Below are positions 8,691 through 17,160 of a DNA stretch of 64,000 bases, piece by piece; the first letter of the stretch is position 1, and each line of letters begins with the position of its first letter. Source of the DNA: Lysobacter_C viscosus (GTDB taxonomy: Bacteria > Pseudomonadota > Gammaproteobacteria > Xanthomonadales > Xanthomonadaceae); NCBI RefSeq assembly GCF_046600715.1, contig NZ_JBJMAV010000007.1, positions 1 through 64,000 on the forward strand, in the 5' to 3' direction. The position numbers and the translations under genes were made by a program. The notes below the pieces were generated by a model. The model worked only from the letters and a program-made list of their open reading frames with translations, did not search any database and was not told the origin of the DNA.

Positions 8691-8873
8691 TCAGGCGAAG
8701 CGGAACAGCGGACGGTTGACCGGGTTCGCGTACTGCCGGGTGCTGCCATATCCGCTGCTGTGTCCGTAGCCGATGCCGGTGGCGCGCGGGCGGCGGGCGA
8801 CGTAGACGGCGGCCTGGAGGTTGCGCGGGGCGACGGCGGCGACGGGGCGGGCGAAGGTCGGGGAAGCGTTCAT
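8691..8873 (-). CDS. Small GYG-motif protein A (paralogue of 8415-8627)
   Basis: 60-residue predicted peptide: a variable N-terminus (MNASPTFARPVAAVAPR), a basic RRPRAT stretch, then GIGYGHSSGYGSTRQYA and a closing NRPLFRFA. It aligns with its neighbour over about 28 C-terminal residues, with 18 or so identical. The ATG at 8873 is chosen because CAGGAC lies 8 bases upstream, mirroring the neighbour's CAGGAC site. An inverted repeat (8910-8929) lies just upstream in the likely promoter region. Function unknown; the pattern of variable head and conserved Gly/Tyr-rich tail could reflect a structural or secreted peptide, which is inference only. Confidence 0.6.
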   Translation of the reverse strand: MNASPTFARPVAAVAPRNLQAAVYVARRPRATGIGYGHSSGYGSTRQYANPVNRPLFRFA

Positions 8874-8909
8874 GTCGTGGGTCCTGTTTGGGTGGGCTGG
8901 TGCCTCGGT

Positions 8910-8929
8910 GTGTTGGTAAAGTACAACAC
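8910..8929 (-). promoter_or_regulatory. Operator-like inverted repeat upstream of the mini-gene pair
   Basis: GTGTTG-N8-CAACAC, a perfect 6-bp inverted repeat whose centre is the AT-rich string TACTTTAC, 37 bases before the first mini-gene start. The size and spacing fit a dimeric repressor site overlapping a promoter (TGTACTTT resembles an extended -10). No regulator gene is adjacent. The rest of the 8874-9176 gap holds nothing I can identify. Confidence 0.4.
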
Positions 8930-9176
8930 CTAATCGGACGCACCATGTGCCGGAAGTCACCCCACCGACGACCTGGGTCCAGACAGGCGCGAACAGCCGG
9001 GGAAGACGCCGGCCGGGACATGCGTTCGGTGGCGAAGACACGAGGTGAGGGCCCAGCGGGGCCACGGGGCCACGGGCAAGGCGGCACGCGCGGCACGCCG
9101 GTCGCAACGCGAAGGGCCGGGTCGATCACCCGTATCGATGCTCCAGCGGGCCGCTCGCCCCGCGGGCCCGTTGCAC

Positions 9177-11135
9177 TCAGAGGATCGGGGCCAGGCCTGC
9201 GCCGAATGCAGTCACGAACCGCGTACCCAGGCCCTTGAATCCGACCAGGTCGACCTCCGGAAAGTCACCTACCGGGACGTAGCAGGCGCGGAATCCCGGG
9301 TGGTCCGGCGGCAACGGTTGCGGGCAGTCCGGACCGGCCTGGAATTCATAGCTGGTCGCGTAGCGCAGCGGCCACAGGTCGAACAGCGGCAGGTACTCGA
9401 ACAGCTTGCCGACCGAATAGTCCAACCCCCACAGCACCGGCGGCTTGTCGCGCGGCGCGATGGTCCAGGAGTTGGCCGGCGAGATGTCGCGGCGGATGCT
9501 GGCGGCCAGCTCGCCCGCGAACGCCGCGTCCTCGATCACCACCGCGCTCTCGGTGTTGTAGTGGTCGCCGCGCGGGTCGAAGTTGTGGGTGCCGACCACG
9601 CCGATGCGGTCGTCGATCACCAGCGACTTGGCGTGCAGGCCGATGCGCACGCCGGCGCGCTTGAGCGGCACCGGTTCGTTGGCGCGGCGGCTGGCATAGC
9701 GCAGCGCGGCGTACTCGCGCGACAGCGCACGCCGGTAGCCGTCACGCCCGCGCACGGTGCGGGTGTCGTAACGCTCGCGCAGCGCCTGGTGGTCGGGCGG
9801 GACGCCGCCATTGCCCGGCTCGAACGCCGGCACCGGCACCCCGGTGGCGCTGAGGTCGACCGGGGCGTCGGCCGGGAACGGCTTGTACTCGTAGATGTCG
9901 AAGCCGAACTCGCGCAGGTAGCGACGTTTGTACTTGTGCGAAAGCGCGTAGACGATGAAGGCGTCCGTCGCCGCCAGGCTGTTGGTCGAGACCACCACCC
10001 GCGGCGCATCGGGCCGCTCGTGCATCGCCCGGAAGGTGTCCTGCGCCGCGCCCGACAGCACCAGGTACGGGGTCTGCAGCAGCACTTCCTCGCGCGCCGA
10101 CTCCACCAGCCCGCGCAACGACGTCGATGCCACCGCGCCGCCGCTGCCCGGCTCGTGTTTGTCGGGCGAATCGGAGATGTAGCGGACCTCGCCCACCGGC
10201 AGCGCCCGGTCGGCCAGCCGCGCCTGCACCCGGGCGGGGTCGCCGGCGTCGCGCTGCATGGCCTGCGCGCGCTCGGGCAAGGCATAGGCCGGCGGCGCCA
10301 GCGCCGGGACCCCGGACCTGAGCAGGTGGCGGCCGACGTCGGCCAGCTCCTCCACCGCGATGCTGCGCGGGTCGTCCCAGAAGCGCAGGAAGTCCGCGTC
10401 CATGGCCCGCGCGACCGGACCGGCGACCAGCAGGTCGCGGTCGCGGAAGTTGTACTCCCGGTCCCAGTCGTAATAGGCGTCCTGGTAGTTGCGCCCGCCG
10501 GTGATGCCGACTGCACCGTCCACCAGGAACAGCTTGGTGTGCATGCGCTGGTTGAGCTGCCGCCAGCAGCACGCCGCCGCCAGCACGTACTGCGGGTAGC
10601 TGATGCGCGCCCGCCCCAGCACCGGGTTGTACAGCTTCACCTTCAGGTTGGCGTGGGCGCCTGCCAGCGCCGCCAGTGTCTCCACCCGCTCCAGACCCGA
10701 CAGCTGGTCCATCAGCAGGCGCACGCGCACGCCGCGGCGGGCCGCGACCAGCAACTCCTCCAGCACCAGCCGGCCGGCGTCGTCCTCGTCGAAGATGTAG
10801 GTCTGAACGTCGATGGTGGTGGTGGCGCTGCGCAGCAGGTCCAGCCGCGCCAGCAGCGCGTCGGGGCCTTCGTCCAGGATCAGCGCGTAGTGTCGCGGTG
10901 CCCCGGGCGTGGACTGGGCGAACGCACTGCCGGCCAGCCTGCGCAGCGGTGAGGGCTGCGCGCAGGCGTCGCGGTCATCACAGGTGGCGACCTCCGAGCG
11001 CGCCGCCGCGGCGATCGCGCTGGCGCGTTCTCGCTGGTCCGGCGACAGGGTCATGCAGGCCGAGCACGCGAGCGCCAGCCACACCGCGAACACGCGCAGC
11101 GTGGCGTGGGGCAGGAACCGTCGGGGTGCAGGCAT
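9177..11135 (-). CDS. Phospholipase D-family protein (cardiolipin synthase C-like), lipoprotein
   Basis: 652 residues with two HKD catalytic motifs: HTKLFLVDGAVGITGGRN and HAKSLVIDDRIGVVGTHNFD. Both are intact, so the enzyme is probably an active phosphatidyltransferase or phospholipase. The layout resembles the YmdC/ClsC branch, which makes cardiolipin at the envelope, though it is longer than ClsC (about 470). An N-terminal signal ending LALACSAC looks like a lipobox. The gene is followed by yceI, sixA and parA-like genes on the same strand but separated by a short gap, so co-transcription is uncertain. Confidence 0.87.
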   Translation of the reverse strand: MPAPRRFLPHATLRVFAVWLALACSACMTLSPDQRERASAIAAAARSEVATCDDRDACAQPSPLRRLAGSAFAQSTPGAPRHYALILDEGPDALLARLDLLRSATTTIDVQTYIFDEDDAGRLVLEELLVAARRGVRVRLLMDQLSGLERVETLAALAGAHANLKVKLYNPVLGRARISYPQYVLAAACCWRQLNQRMHTKLFLVDGAVGITGGRNYQDAYYDWDREYNFRDRDLLVAGPVARAMDADFLRFWDDPRSIAVEELADVGRHLLRSGVPALAPPAYALPERAQAMQRDAGDPARVQARLADRALPVGEVRYISDSPDKHEPGSGGAVASTSLRGLVESAREEVLLQTPYLVLSGAAQDTFRAMHERPDAPRVVVSTNSLAATDAFIVYALSHKYKRRYLREFGFDIYEYKPFPADAPVDLSATGVPVPAFEPGNGGVPPDHQALRERYDTRTVRGRDGYRRALSREYAALRYASRRANEPVPLKRAGVRIGLHAKSLVIDDRIGVVGTHNFDPRGDHYNTESAVVIEDAAFAGELAASIRRDISPANSWTIAPRDKPPVLWGLDYSVGKLFEYLPLFDLWPLRYATSYEFQAGPDCPQPLPPDHPGFRACYVPVGDFPEVDLVGFKGLGTRFVTAFGAGLAPIL

Positions 11136-11190
11136 CAGGCGGGGTCGGTGGCGCTCGGCGCGACGGGGCGCAGCTTAGCGCAGGGCATGC

Positions 11191-11796
11191 TCAACCCCCG
11201 GCCGGGCGCAGCCGCAGCTGCATGCCGAACAGGACCTGGTGGCCCAGGGCGACACGATACCCGTCCAGCCCGTAGCGGCGGCGGTCCACGCTGCCGGCGG
11301 CCACCACCGGGCAGTCCAGCCCCGGGCGCGCACAGGACGAGGGCTTCACCTGGAAGGTTTCCTCGTGGGTCACGCCATGCATGGACAGGCGACCACGCAG
11401 TGGTCCTCCGTCCTGCACCAGCGCCGCCGGGTGCGGATCGGACACGAATTCGATCCACGGGTGGCGCGCGGCGTCGAAGAAGCCTTCGCTGCGTGCCACC
11501 CGGGTATAGCGGTCCGAGCCGGCGACCTCGACCGCGCCGGTGCGCAACCGGATGCGGACCTGGCGCTGCTCGCCGGGCAGGGCCAGCACCTCGCCTTCGA
11601 ACGACGGGAACTCGCCCATCACCCGTTGCCCCCAGCGGGTACGCAATTCGAAGCGGATACGGGTCTGGTCGGCGTCCAGCGTGCCCAACGCCTGCTGCGC
11701 GGCCACGCCGGCCGGCCATGCCGCGAGCAGGGCCAGCAGCGCGGCCAGGGCGACTGCATGCGGTGTCCTTGCGGAGATGCCCGGGCTCACGGCCAC
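11191..11796 (-). CDS. YceI family periplasmic protein
   Basis: 201 residues; signal peptide (ends AGVAAQ) followed by a YceI lipocalin-like domain: LDADQTRIRFELRTRWGQRVMGEFPSFEGEV, FFDAARHPWIEFVS, LSMHGVTHEETFQV. YceI proteins bind polyisoprenoid or amphiphilic ligands in the periplasm. Translation probably begins at GTG 11796, which lies inside the end of sixA (10-base overlap), indicating translational coupling. The four residues CARPGLDC form an inserted Cys pair in the barrel that could make a disulfide. Confidence 0.88.
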   Translation of the reverse strand: MAVSPGISARTPHAVALAALLALLAAWPAGVAAQQALGTLDADQTRIRFELRTRWGQRVMGEFPSFEGEVLALPGEQRQVRIRLRTGAVEVAGSDRYTRVARSEGFFDAARHPWIEFVSDPHPAALVQDGGPLRGRLSMHGVTHEETFQVKPSSCARPGLDCPVVAAGSVDRRRYGLDGYRVALGHQVLFGMQLRLRPAGG

Positions 11797-12263
11797 CAGA
11801 ACGCGGTGAGCCGCGCGATGCCCGGCTCCAGCGCGGCTTCGGTCTCCATCGTCAGCACCGCCACCCCGCCGGGCGGCATCCCGCGGTAGTCACCGGACTG
11901 GCCGCTGTGCAGCAGCGCGGCCAGGCGCTCCAGCCCCGGGTTGTGGCCCACCAGCATCAGCCGGCCCACTTCGCAGTAGGCGTCGGCCAGGGCGATGAGG
12001 TTGCCCGGCGTGGCCTCGTAGATCGACGGCTCGATCCGCTGGTCGATATAGCCGACCTCGCCGAGCACCGCCTCCAGGGTCTCGCGCGTGCGCCGCGATG
12101 GCGAGCACAGCACGCAGTCGGGCACCCAGCCGCTGTCCTTGATCCAGCGCCCCGCGGACTCGGCTTCGGCCAGCCCTTCGGCCGACAGCGGACGGTCCAG
12201 GTCGGCCTGCCCGGGGGCGGCGGGTTCGGCGTGGGCGTGGCGGAGCAGGATCAGTTCGCGCAT
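11787..12263 (-). CDS. sixA: SixA-type phosphohistidine phosphatase
   Basis: 158-residue histidine phosphatase. The catalytic histidine sits in the N-terminal LLRHAHAE motif, with CSPSRRTRET and the second histidine in LMLVGHNPGLE, as in SixA. E. coli SixA removes phosphate from histidine-phosphotransfer proteins, including the nitrogen PTS. It overlaps yceI by 10 bases and follows the parA-like gene by 64 bp on the same strand. The signaling partner is not in the window. Confidence 0.88.
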   Translation of the reverse strand: MRELILLRHAHAEPAAPGQADLDRPLSAEGLAEAESAGRWIKDSGWVPDCVLCSPSRRTRETLEAVLGEVGYIDQRIEPSIYEATPGNLIALADAYCEVGRLMLVGHNPGLERLAALLHSGQSGDYRGMPPGGVAVLTMETEAALEPGIARLTAFWWP

Positions 12264-12327
12264 GGGGGCTCGCAGGCAGGGGATGGAGGTCGGAGCAGGG
12301 AACGCGGGGCGTGGGACACGGCGCGCC

Positions 12328-12960
12328 TCACTTGCGCAGCCAGCGCAACAGCGGCTGCCAGTCGGCCTGGTGGTCGCGCACCTGCGCGGAGTGGTAGTCG
12401 AACAGGCTCTTGCCCAGCGAGGTCAGCACCACGTAGGCCTGGCTGTCGCGCAGCTGTGCCACCACCGGGTACGGCCAGGCCTTGAGCAGGTCGAGGGCCT
12501 GCTGGGAGGCGTTGGTCCACGGCTTGAGCCGGTTGCCGACCAGCCCCACGCGCAACTCGCCCTTGCGCACCCGCGGGTGGCGGGCGAGCGAGTCCAGGAA
12601 CGGCACGGTGGCTTCGATGTCCAGGGTGGAAGGCTGCACCGGCACGACCACGGCATCGGCGATTTCCAGGAACACGTCCAGGTCCTCGGCCATCGCCCCG
12701 GCGCGCGCATCCACCACCAGGCGCTGGGTGCCGTCGGGGATCTGCCGGCGCCAGGCCTTGCGGCGGGTGCCGTCGAGCGGCAGGACCGCCGACTCCAGCC
12801 CGGCGCGACGCTGCGCCCAGTGCGTGGACGAGCCCTGCGGGTCCGCGTCCACCAGCACGGTGTTGAGTCCGTCCAGCGCCGCCTGAGCGGCGAGGTGGGT
12901 GGCGATGGTGGTCTTGCCCACACCGCCCTTGGAACTGGCCACCAGTACGGTCTTCATCAA
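12328..12960 (-). CDS. Orphan ParA-family ATPase
   Basis: 210 residues with a deviant Walker A (KGGVGKTT, residues 11-18), LVDADPQGSS (A' motif) and a VVVPVQPSTLD switch region. This marks it as a small ParA/MinD/Soj-type ATPase that positions DNA or protein cargo. No ParB or parS site is adjacent, so it is a solo ParA rather than the chromosome segregation pair. A GGGGA site precedes two consecutive ATGs (12960 and 12957). The C-terminal third (VAQLRDSQAYVVLTSLGKSLFDYHS) is characteristic of these short orphan ParAs. Confidence 0.87.
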   Translation of the reverse strand: MMKTVLVASSKGGVGKTTIATHLAAQAALDGLNTVLVDADPQGSSTHWAQRRAGLESAVLPLDGTRRKAWRRQIPDGTQRLVVDARAGAMAEDLDVFLEIADAVVVPVQPSTLDIEATVPFLDSLARHPRVRKGELRVGLVGNRLKPWTNASQQALDLLKAWPYPVVAQLRDSQAYVVLTSLGKSLFDYHSAQVRDHQADWQPLLRWLRK

Positions 12961-13046
12961 GTCCCCTTGGTGTTCTGCCGACCCGGCACGGCCGGTCCCG
13001 CAGCCTACAACGGTGCGGTCAATGCGGTCATCACGGGCCCGGGGCG

Positions 13047-14303
13047 TCAGCCGTCGGGTGGCGGCCGGCCGGTCTGGATGAGGCTGCGGTAGTGCGGGTT
13101 GTCGGGCAGCCAGCCGGCCGGCATGGTGATGCCGCGGCGCTGCATCAGGCGCTCCCAGGCCTGGAGCTCGCCCAGTCGCGATTGCTCACGCAATGCCTGC
13201 ATATCGAGGAACCGGCTGGCTTCCTGCGTTATCCAGGAGAAATGGCGCAGGCGCTCCTGCCAATGCCGCCGGCCCGTCGCGTCGCCGGTCATCTGCACCA
13301 GGTGGCTGAGCGACATCATCTGGGCGAGCGCCGTATCGCTTGCTGCCATGTGGCGCCAGATGCGATGGCAGTTGGCGCGGTTGCCCAGGGACACGCGACG
13401 CGCCGAGCACAGGCCGGACAGTCCTACCGTCGAGGGCAGCGGATGCGCACCGGCCACGATCAATGCATGCAGGTCCCGGGGATCGTCGGCGGCAGCTGCG
13501 TCATGTGACTCCAGCCCCGACCACGCCATGCTTCGGCGGAAAACATGCGGGTCCAAGGGCGGCGAAGGCACGCTGGCAAACGCCCGCGCGTAGTCGCCAA
13601 CCGTGCGCGTGTAGCCCATGTCGTAGTAGTCGGCATCCGCCGCCCGGGCCAACCACCGGTCGATGGCGGCTCGGTCGCCGGCTTCGAGGGCGGCATCAAG
13701 CGCGAACAGTGCGCCCAGGGCATTGTCCGGCTGCAGCCGGAGCAGGTCTTCGATGGCGGACGCGCGGTCGCAGCCGCTGTAGGCGACGCCGCATTCGAGG
13801 GCGGCGAGCAGCGCGAGGTGGACATCGTCCGGCGCAAGTCCGCGCGCACGTTGCAGGATCGACGACCGGTCACGGCTGTACTGTTCGAATGCCTCCGCTG
13901 GCCCCTCCCCGTCGCCAGCTAACTCGCGGAAGGCCCCACTACCGGGCATGAGCAGGTACGCCTCGTACAGGCTCCCGGCGTCGCCCCGTTCAAGCAGCAT
14001 GGCCACCCGTTCGGCGACCGCCGCTTCGAACTGGCGCGTCCATCGGTCCAGCTCGCGCTTGTCCTCGAGTTCGACATTGGTGGGCACCCGGTCAAGGCCC
14101 GCCAGTCCGCCCGGCAGCCCGGCCGCGCGGACGGCGGTCGACTCCACGACGGGACCGCCCGGGGCATCCCCCGCCAGCGCCGGGGACGCCGACCCCCCGG
14201 CTTCGGTGGGCCGGCCCATCCCATCGCCGTCGACCAGCAGGGCCGCGACCGCCAGTGCGACCACCCCGACGACCCCCGCTCCTACCCTCACGCTCCTTCG
14301 CAT
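13047..14303 (-). CDS. Hypothetical signal-anchored protein
   Basis: 418 residues, not recognised as any family. An N-terminal hydrophobic segment (VRVGAGVVGVVALAVAALLV) acts as signal anchor, followed by a low-complexity linker and a long helical region. AIDRWLARAADADYYDMG and similar pieces suggest TPR/Sel1-like solenoid repeats. The open frame extends far upstream, but the ATG at 14303 has an AGGGAG site 7 bases upstream and begins right at the signal anchor, so I chose it. Four Cys residues in the middle and C-terminal parts (ECGVAYSGC; LCSARR...NCHR) could form disulfides in the periplasm. Confidence 0.75.
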   Translation of the reverse strand: MRRSVRVGAGVVGVVALAVAALLVDGDGMGRPTEAGGSASPALAGDAPGGPVVESTAVRAAGLPGGLAGLDRVPTNVELEDKRELDRWTRQFEAAVAERVAMLLERGDAGSLYEAYLLMPGSGAFRELAGDGEGPAEAFEQYSRDRSSILQRARGLAPDDVHLALLAALECGVAYSGCDRASAIEDLLRLQPDNALGALFALDAALEAGDRAAIDRWLARAADADYYDMGYTRTVGDYARAFASVPSPPLDPHVFRRSMAWSGLESHDAAAADDPRDLHALIVAGAHPLPSTVGLSGLCSARRVSLGNRANCHRIWRHMAASDTALAQMMSLSHLVQMTGDATGRRHWQERLRHFSWITQEASRFLDMQALREQSRLGELQAWERLMQRRGITMPAGWLPDNPHYRSLIQTGRPPPDG

Positions 14304-14359
14304 CGCCAACTCCCTGTCGTCCCCTTGCCCGGACCCACTGTAACGGCAGGTCGCCGCGC

Positions 14360-15268
14360 CTACCCCACTGCCACCCGTGCCCACAACGGCAGCGTCAGCA
14401 GCGACAGCAACAGGCCGTACCCGACCATTGCCGCGGCCAGCCGCGGCGCCATGCCCTGGGCGATGGCGAGCGCGCCCGCGGTGACCATCGACGGCATCGC
14501 CGCCTCCAGCACGGTGGTGCGGGCCATGTCGCCGGACATGCCCAGCAGCGGCACCAGCAGCAGCGCCAGCGCCGGCATCAGCGCCAGCTTCAGCACCAGC
14601 CCGGCCGCCAGCGGCTTGAATTCGTCGCGCGGCAAGGCGAACTGAACCGACAGGCCGATGGTCAGCATCGCCAGCGGCAGCAATGCCTCCGACAGCCGCA
14701 ACAACGCCCCTTCGATCCACGACGGCGGGGCCGCGGGCATCACCGTCAACCCCACCACCAGCGCCCACAGCGGCGGGAACAGCAGCACCCGGCGGGCCAT
14801 CTCCCGCGGGGAGGGCACTGCATCCCCGCCATAGCGGGCCAGCACCCACAGACCGAACGTGGACATGATCAGGAACGCACCGAACTGGTCGTAGACCACC
14901 GCATACGGCAGCGCGTGCTCTCCGATCAGCGCACGGGTCAGCGGATAGCCCAGGAAGCTGGTGTTGCCCAGGGCGACGGTCAGCAGCAGCACCCCGTGCT
15001 GGTCGCGGCGCAGCGACATCACCCGCGCCAGCGCGCCCACCAGCAGCACCGTGGCCGCCAGCAGCAGCCAGGGCACCGCCGCCACCCCCAGCAACGCCGG
15101 CGACAGCTCCAGCCGTGGCGCATAGCGCAGCACCGCCGCGGGCAGGCACACGTACAGCACGACCAGCGTCAGCGCCTGCGCGGCATCGTCGGGCAGCACC
15201 CTCAGCCGCTGGAACAGGTACCCCAGCACCAGCATCGCCAGCACCAGGGCGAACGCGTCGAACGCCAT
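14360..15268 (-). CDS. AEC family transporter (auxin efflux carrier-like)
   Basis: 302-residue inner-membrane protein with about ten hydrophobic helices in the two-fold arrangement of the AEC/MleP family: N-terminal LVLAMLVLGYLFQRL, and LALGNTSFLGYPLTRALIG in the middle, the most conserved stretch of the family. Bacterial members export or import small organic acids such as malate. AGGAGT lies 6 bases before the ATG. Neighbours give no substrate clue. Confidence 0.87.
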   Translation of the reverse strand: MAFDAFALVLAMLVLGYLFQRLRVLPDDAAQALTLVVLYVCLPAAVLRYAPRLELSPALLGVAAVPWLLLAATVLLVGALARVMSLRRDQHGVLLLTVALGNTSFLGYPLTRALIGEHALPYAVVYDQFGAFLIMSTFGLWVLARYGGDAVPSPREMARRVLLFPPLWALVVGLTVMPAAPPSWIEGALLRLSEALLPLAMLTIGLSVQFALPRDEFKPLAAGLVLKLALMPALALLLVPLLGMSGDMARTTVLEAAMPSMVTAGALAIAQGMAPRLAAAMVGYGLLLSLLTLPLWARVAVG

Positions 15269-15455
15269 CGCCTACTCCTCGTCGAAGGCCGATGGTGCCC
15301 TGCCCGGGCCCGTGGGGCGAGGACCGCAGCCAGGCACCTGGCTGCAAACCCGTGTCTTGCTGCCCGGGCGCCGCACCATCGAGGCACCCACGCTCGCCGC
15401 GGCGTCGCTCCGTCTTGCCGGTCGTCAGCCGGATGGCCCACCCGTTGCGGGCACG

Positions 15456-16178
15456 CTATCTGGCCAGCCACCAGCCGGTGATGGCCAAACGGTCGGTCCC
15501 CGCCCACGGCGCGACCATGCTCACCGCATGGCCGGCGGGCACGGCGAACACCGACAGCGAGTTCCATCGCGGCATGAAGGTCCCGGTGACCTGTCCCGCC
15601 TCGTCGATGAACTGCAGCAACCCGCCCCAGTCCGCCTGCCAGCCGCGCGACAGGTTGAGCACGTACGCGAAGCGCCGGCCTTCGCGGCTGTCGACATCGG
15701 TGTGGTAACGCAGGAAGTGGCCCGGCCGGTAGCAGGTCGCCTGGGCATTGACCCGGCGGATGGACCTGTCGCCCGACAGCGCCTGCACCAGGCCCAGGTA
15801 ACCGGGCGAATTGAACAGTTCCAGTACGCGGTGCAGCAGCAGGTCGGGGTCGCGCCCCTCCTGGTAGGCACGCACCATCATGTAACTGTCGTAGGCGAAG
15901 CTGAAGCCGGCCTCGGCGTCCGCGCCCGCCTTCCCGGTATCGGCGGCGGCCGCCAGCAGCCGGCGCACCTGCTCGCCGGGCATCGCCCGGTACTGCTCGT
16001 GCGCGATGGTGCGCGCGCCGTCGCGGTCGCGGATCGCCAGGGTCCAGGGCACGTCCCGCGCCAGGCAGTCATGGAGGTGTCGGGCGGCTTCGGCCTGCAG
16101 GAAGTCCTCGACCTGCACCCGGCCATCGCGGCCGAGGCGTTCGCGCCAATGACCTACATCCAGCGTGTTGTTGATCAC
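15456..16178 (-). CDS. 2OG-Fe(II) oxygenase (prolyl hydroxylase-like)
   Basis: 240 residues. The iron-binding triad is visible: HTD in FLRYHTDVDSREGRRFAYVLNL and the distal His in GHAVSMVAPW. The 2-oxoglutarate-binding Arg lies in TDRLAITGWW. Together with the WQADWGGLLQF segment this resembles the Tpa1/Ofd1-type 2-oxoglutarate dioxygenases that hydroxylate proteins. Start is GTG at 16178. The preceding 114 bp gap to the TPR gene is small, so the two could be co-transcribed. Substrate unknown. Confidence 0.85.
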   Translation of the reverse strand: MINNTLDVGHWRERLGRDGRVQVEDFLQAEAARHLHDCLARDVPWTLAIRDRDGARTIAHEQYRAMPGEQVRRLLAAAADTGKAGADAEAGFSFAYDSYMMVRAYQEGRDPDLLLHRVLELFNSPGYLGLVQALSGDRSIRRVNAQATCYRPGHFLRYHTDVDSREGRRFAYVLNLSRGWQADWGGLLQFIDEAGQVTGTFMPRWNSLSVFAVPAGHAVSMVAPWAGTDRLAITGWWLAR

Positions 16179-16292
16179 CCGCGCGCGCTCCCTTCCACCA
16201 CCGTCAGTGCCGCCGGGCGCCTGCCCGGTCCGGCAATCGCCGGCGGCAGGCCCCGCCGCATGCTAGTTCAGGGCCGGGATGCCGGGCACCTG

Positions 16293-16922
16293 TCAGGGAT
16301 AGCGGGGCGGGTTGGCGGCCCACGCGGCCTGGACCTCGGCCAGCCGTTCGCGCTCGGCCGGCGTCCAGTCCGCCAGCAGCGACGGGTAACCGGTGGTCGT
16401 GCGCCACTGCTGTGGTTCGGAACGCACCGCCGCGGCGTACCACTGCACGGCCTCCTCCTCGCGCCCGACCGACCACAGGGCCAGCGCCAGCGTGTGCGGC
16501 ATCCACGTGCTGCTGAGTCCCTTCGACGCGACCAGGGTGGTCCACTGCTCGAGCGCCCCGGCGGGGTCATCGGCGCGGTACAGGTCCCAGCCGTAGCCCC
16601 ACAGCACCGGCCGGTAGTTGCGGTCGTTGGCGTCGAGTTGCGCCAGCGCGCGGCGGTAGAGCTCCTGCCCGAGGTCTTCGCGACCGCCGGCCATGGCCAG
16701 GTGCGCAAGCTGCGCGGTCGCCGCGACGTCGCGCGCGTTGCGGCCGATGCGGTCGAGCAGTTCCTGCACCGCGGCATCACCGGTCTTGTCGGTGGCGGCC
16801 AGGCGCTGGGTGGCGCTGGCGTCGGCATCGAAATAGAACTCGGCCGGCCTGGGCAGCGTTTGTGCATGGGCAGCGCCCGCCAAGAGCAGGCAGGCGGTCA
16901 GGACAACGGTGCGAACGGACAT
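16293..16922 (-). CDS. Secreted tetratricopeptide-repeat-like protein
   Basis: 209 residues with a signal peptide (MSVRTVVLTACLLLAGAAHAQ) and helical repeats such as ATAQLAHLAMAGGREDLGQELYRRALAQL and LWSVGREEEAVQWYAAAV, which fit TPR units. Periplasmic TPR proteins usually act as scaffolds. The ATG at 16922 follows GGGGGA at 6 bases. Upstream in-frame codons to 17171 would put non-coding, divergent-promoter-like sequence into the protein, so I rejected them. No partner is evident. Confidence 0.78.
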   Translation of the reverse strand: MSVRTVVLTACLLLAGAAHAQTLPRPAEFYFDADASATQRLAATDKTGDAAVQELLDRIGRNARDVAATAQLAHLAMAGGREDLGQELYRRALAQLDANDRNYRPVLWGYGWDLYRADDPAGALEQWTTLVASKGLSSTWMPHTLALALWSVGREEEAVQWYAAAVRSEPQQWRTTTGYPSLLADWTPAERERLAEVQAAWAANPPRYP

Positions 16923-17160
16923 CGGTATTCCCCCTGTATGACCTGCCCATTCTAGACCGTACGGGTCAACGGCTTTCCGACTGGTACAATTCCGGGGCTT
17001 TGCCCGGCCGTTTTCATCGACATGGTTCCTACACGGTAGCGACCCGCGCGCCGGCGACTTGAGCGCCCGTGCGCCCGGCGCCGTCGCCATGCCATGCCCC
17101 GGCCCGCCCTGCACCCCCCTGCCCAGCCACCTCGCGGCCCGCGCCGCGCCGGAGCCCCGC

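Noticed and set aside
8874..9176. Extending small protein A upstream to a 138-residue product
   Set aside because: The extra 78 residues have no ribosome site and would cover the inverted repeat and the likely promoter; the CAGGAC-ATG signal matches the downstream paralogue.
15269..15455. A gene in the gap between the AEC transporter and the oxygenase
   Set aside because: No frame with a ribosome site and sensible composition; it contains only Pro/Ala-rich frames typical of GC bias.
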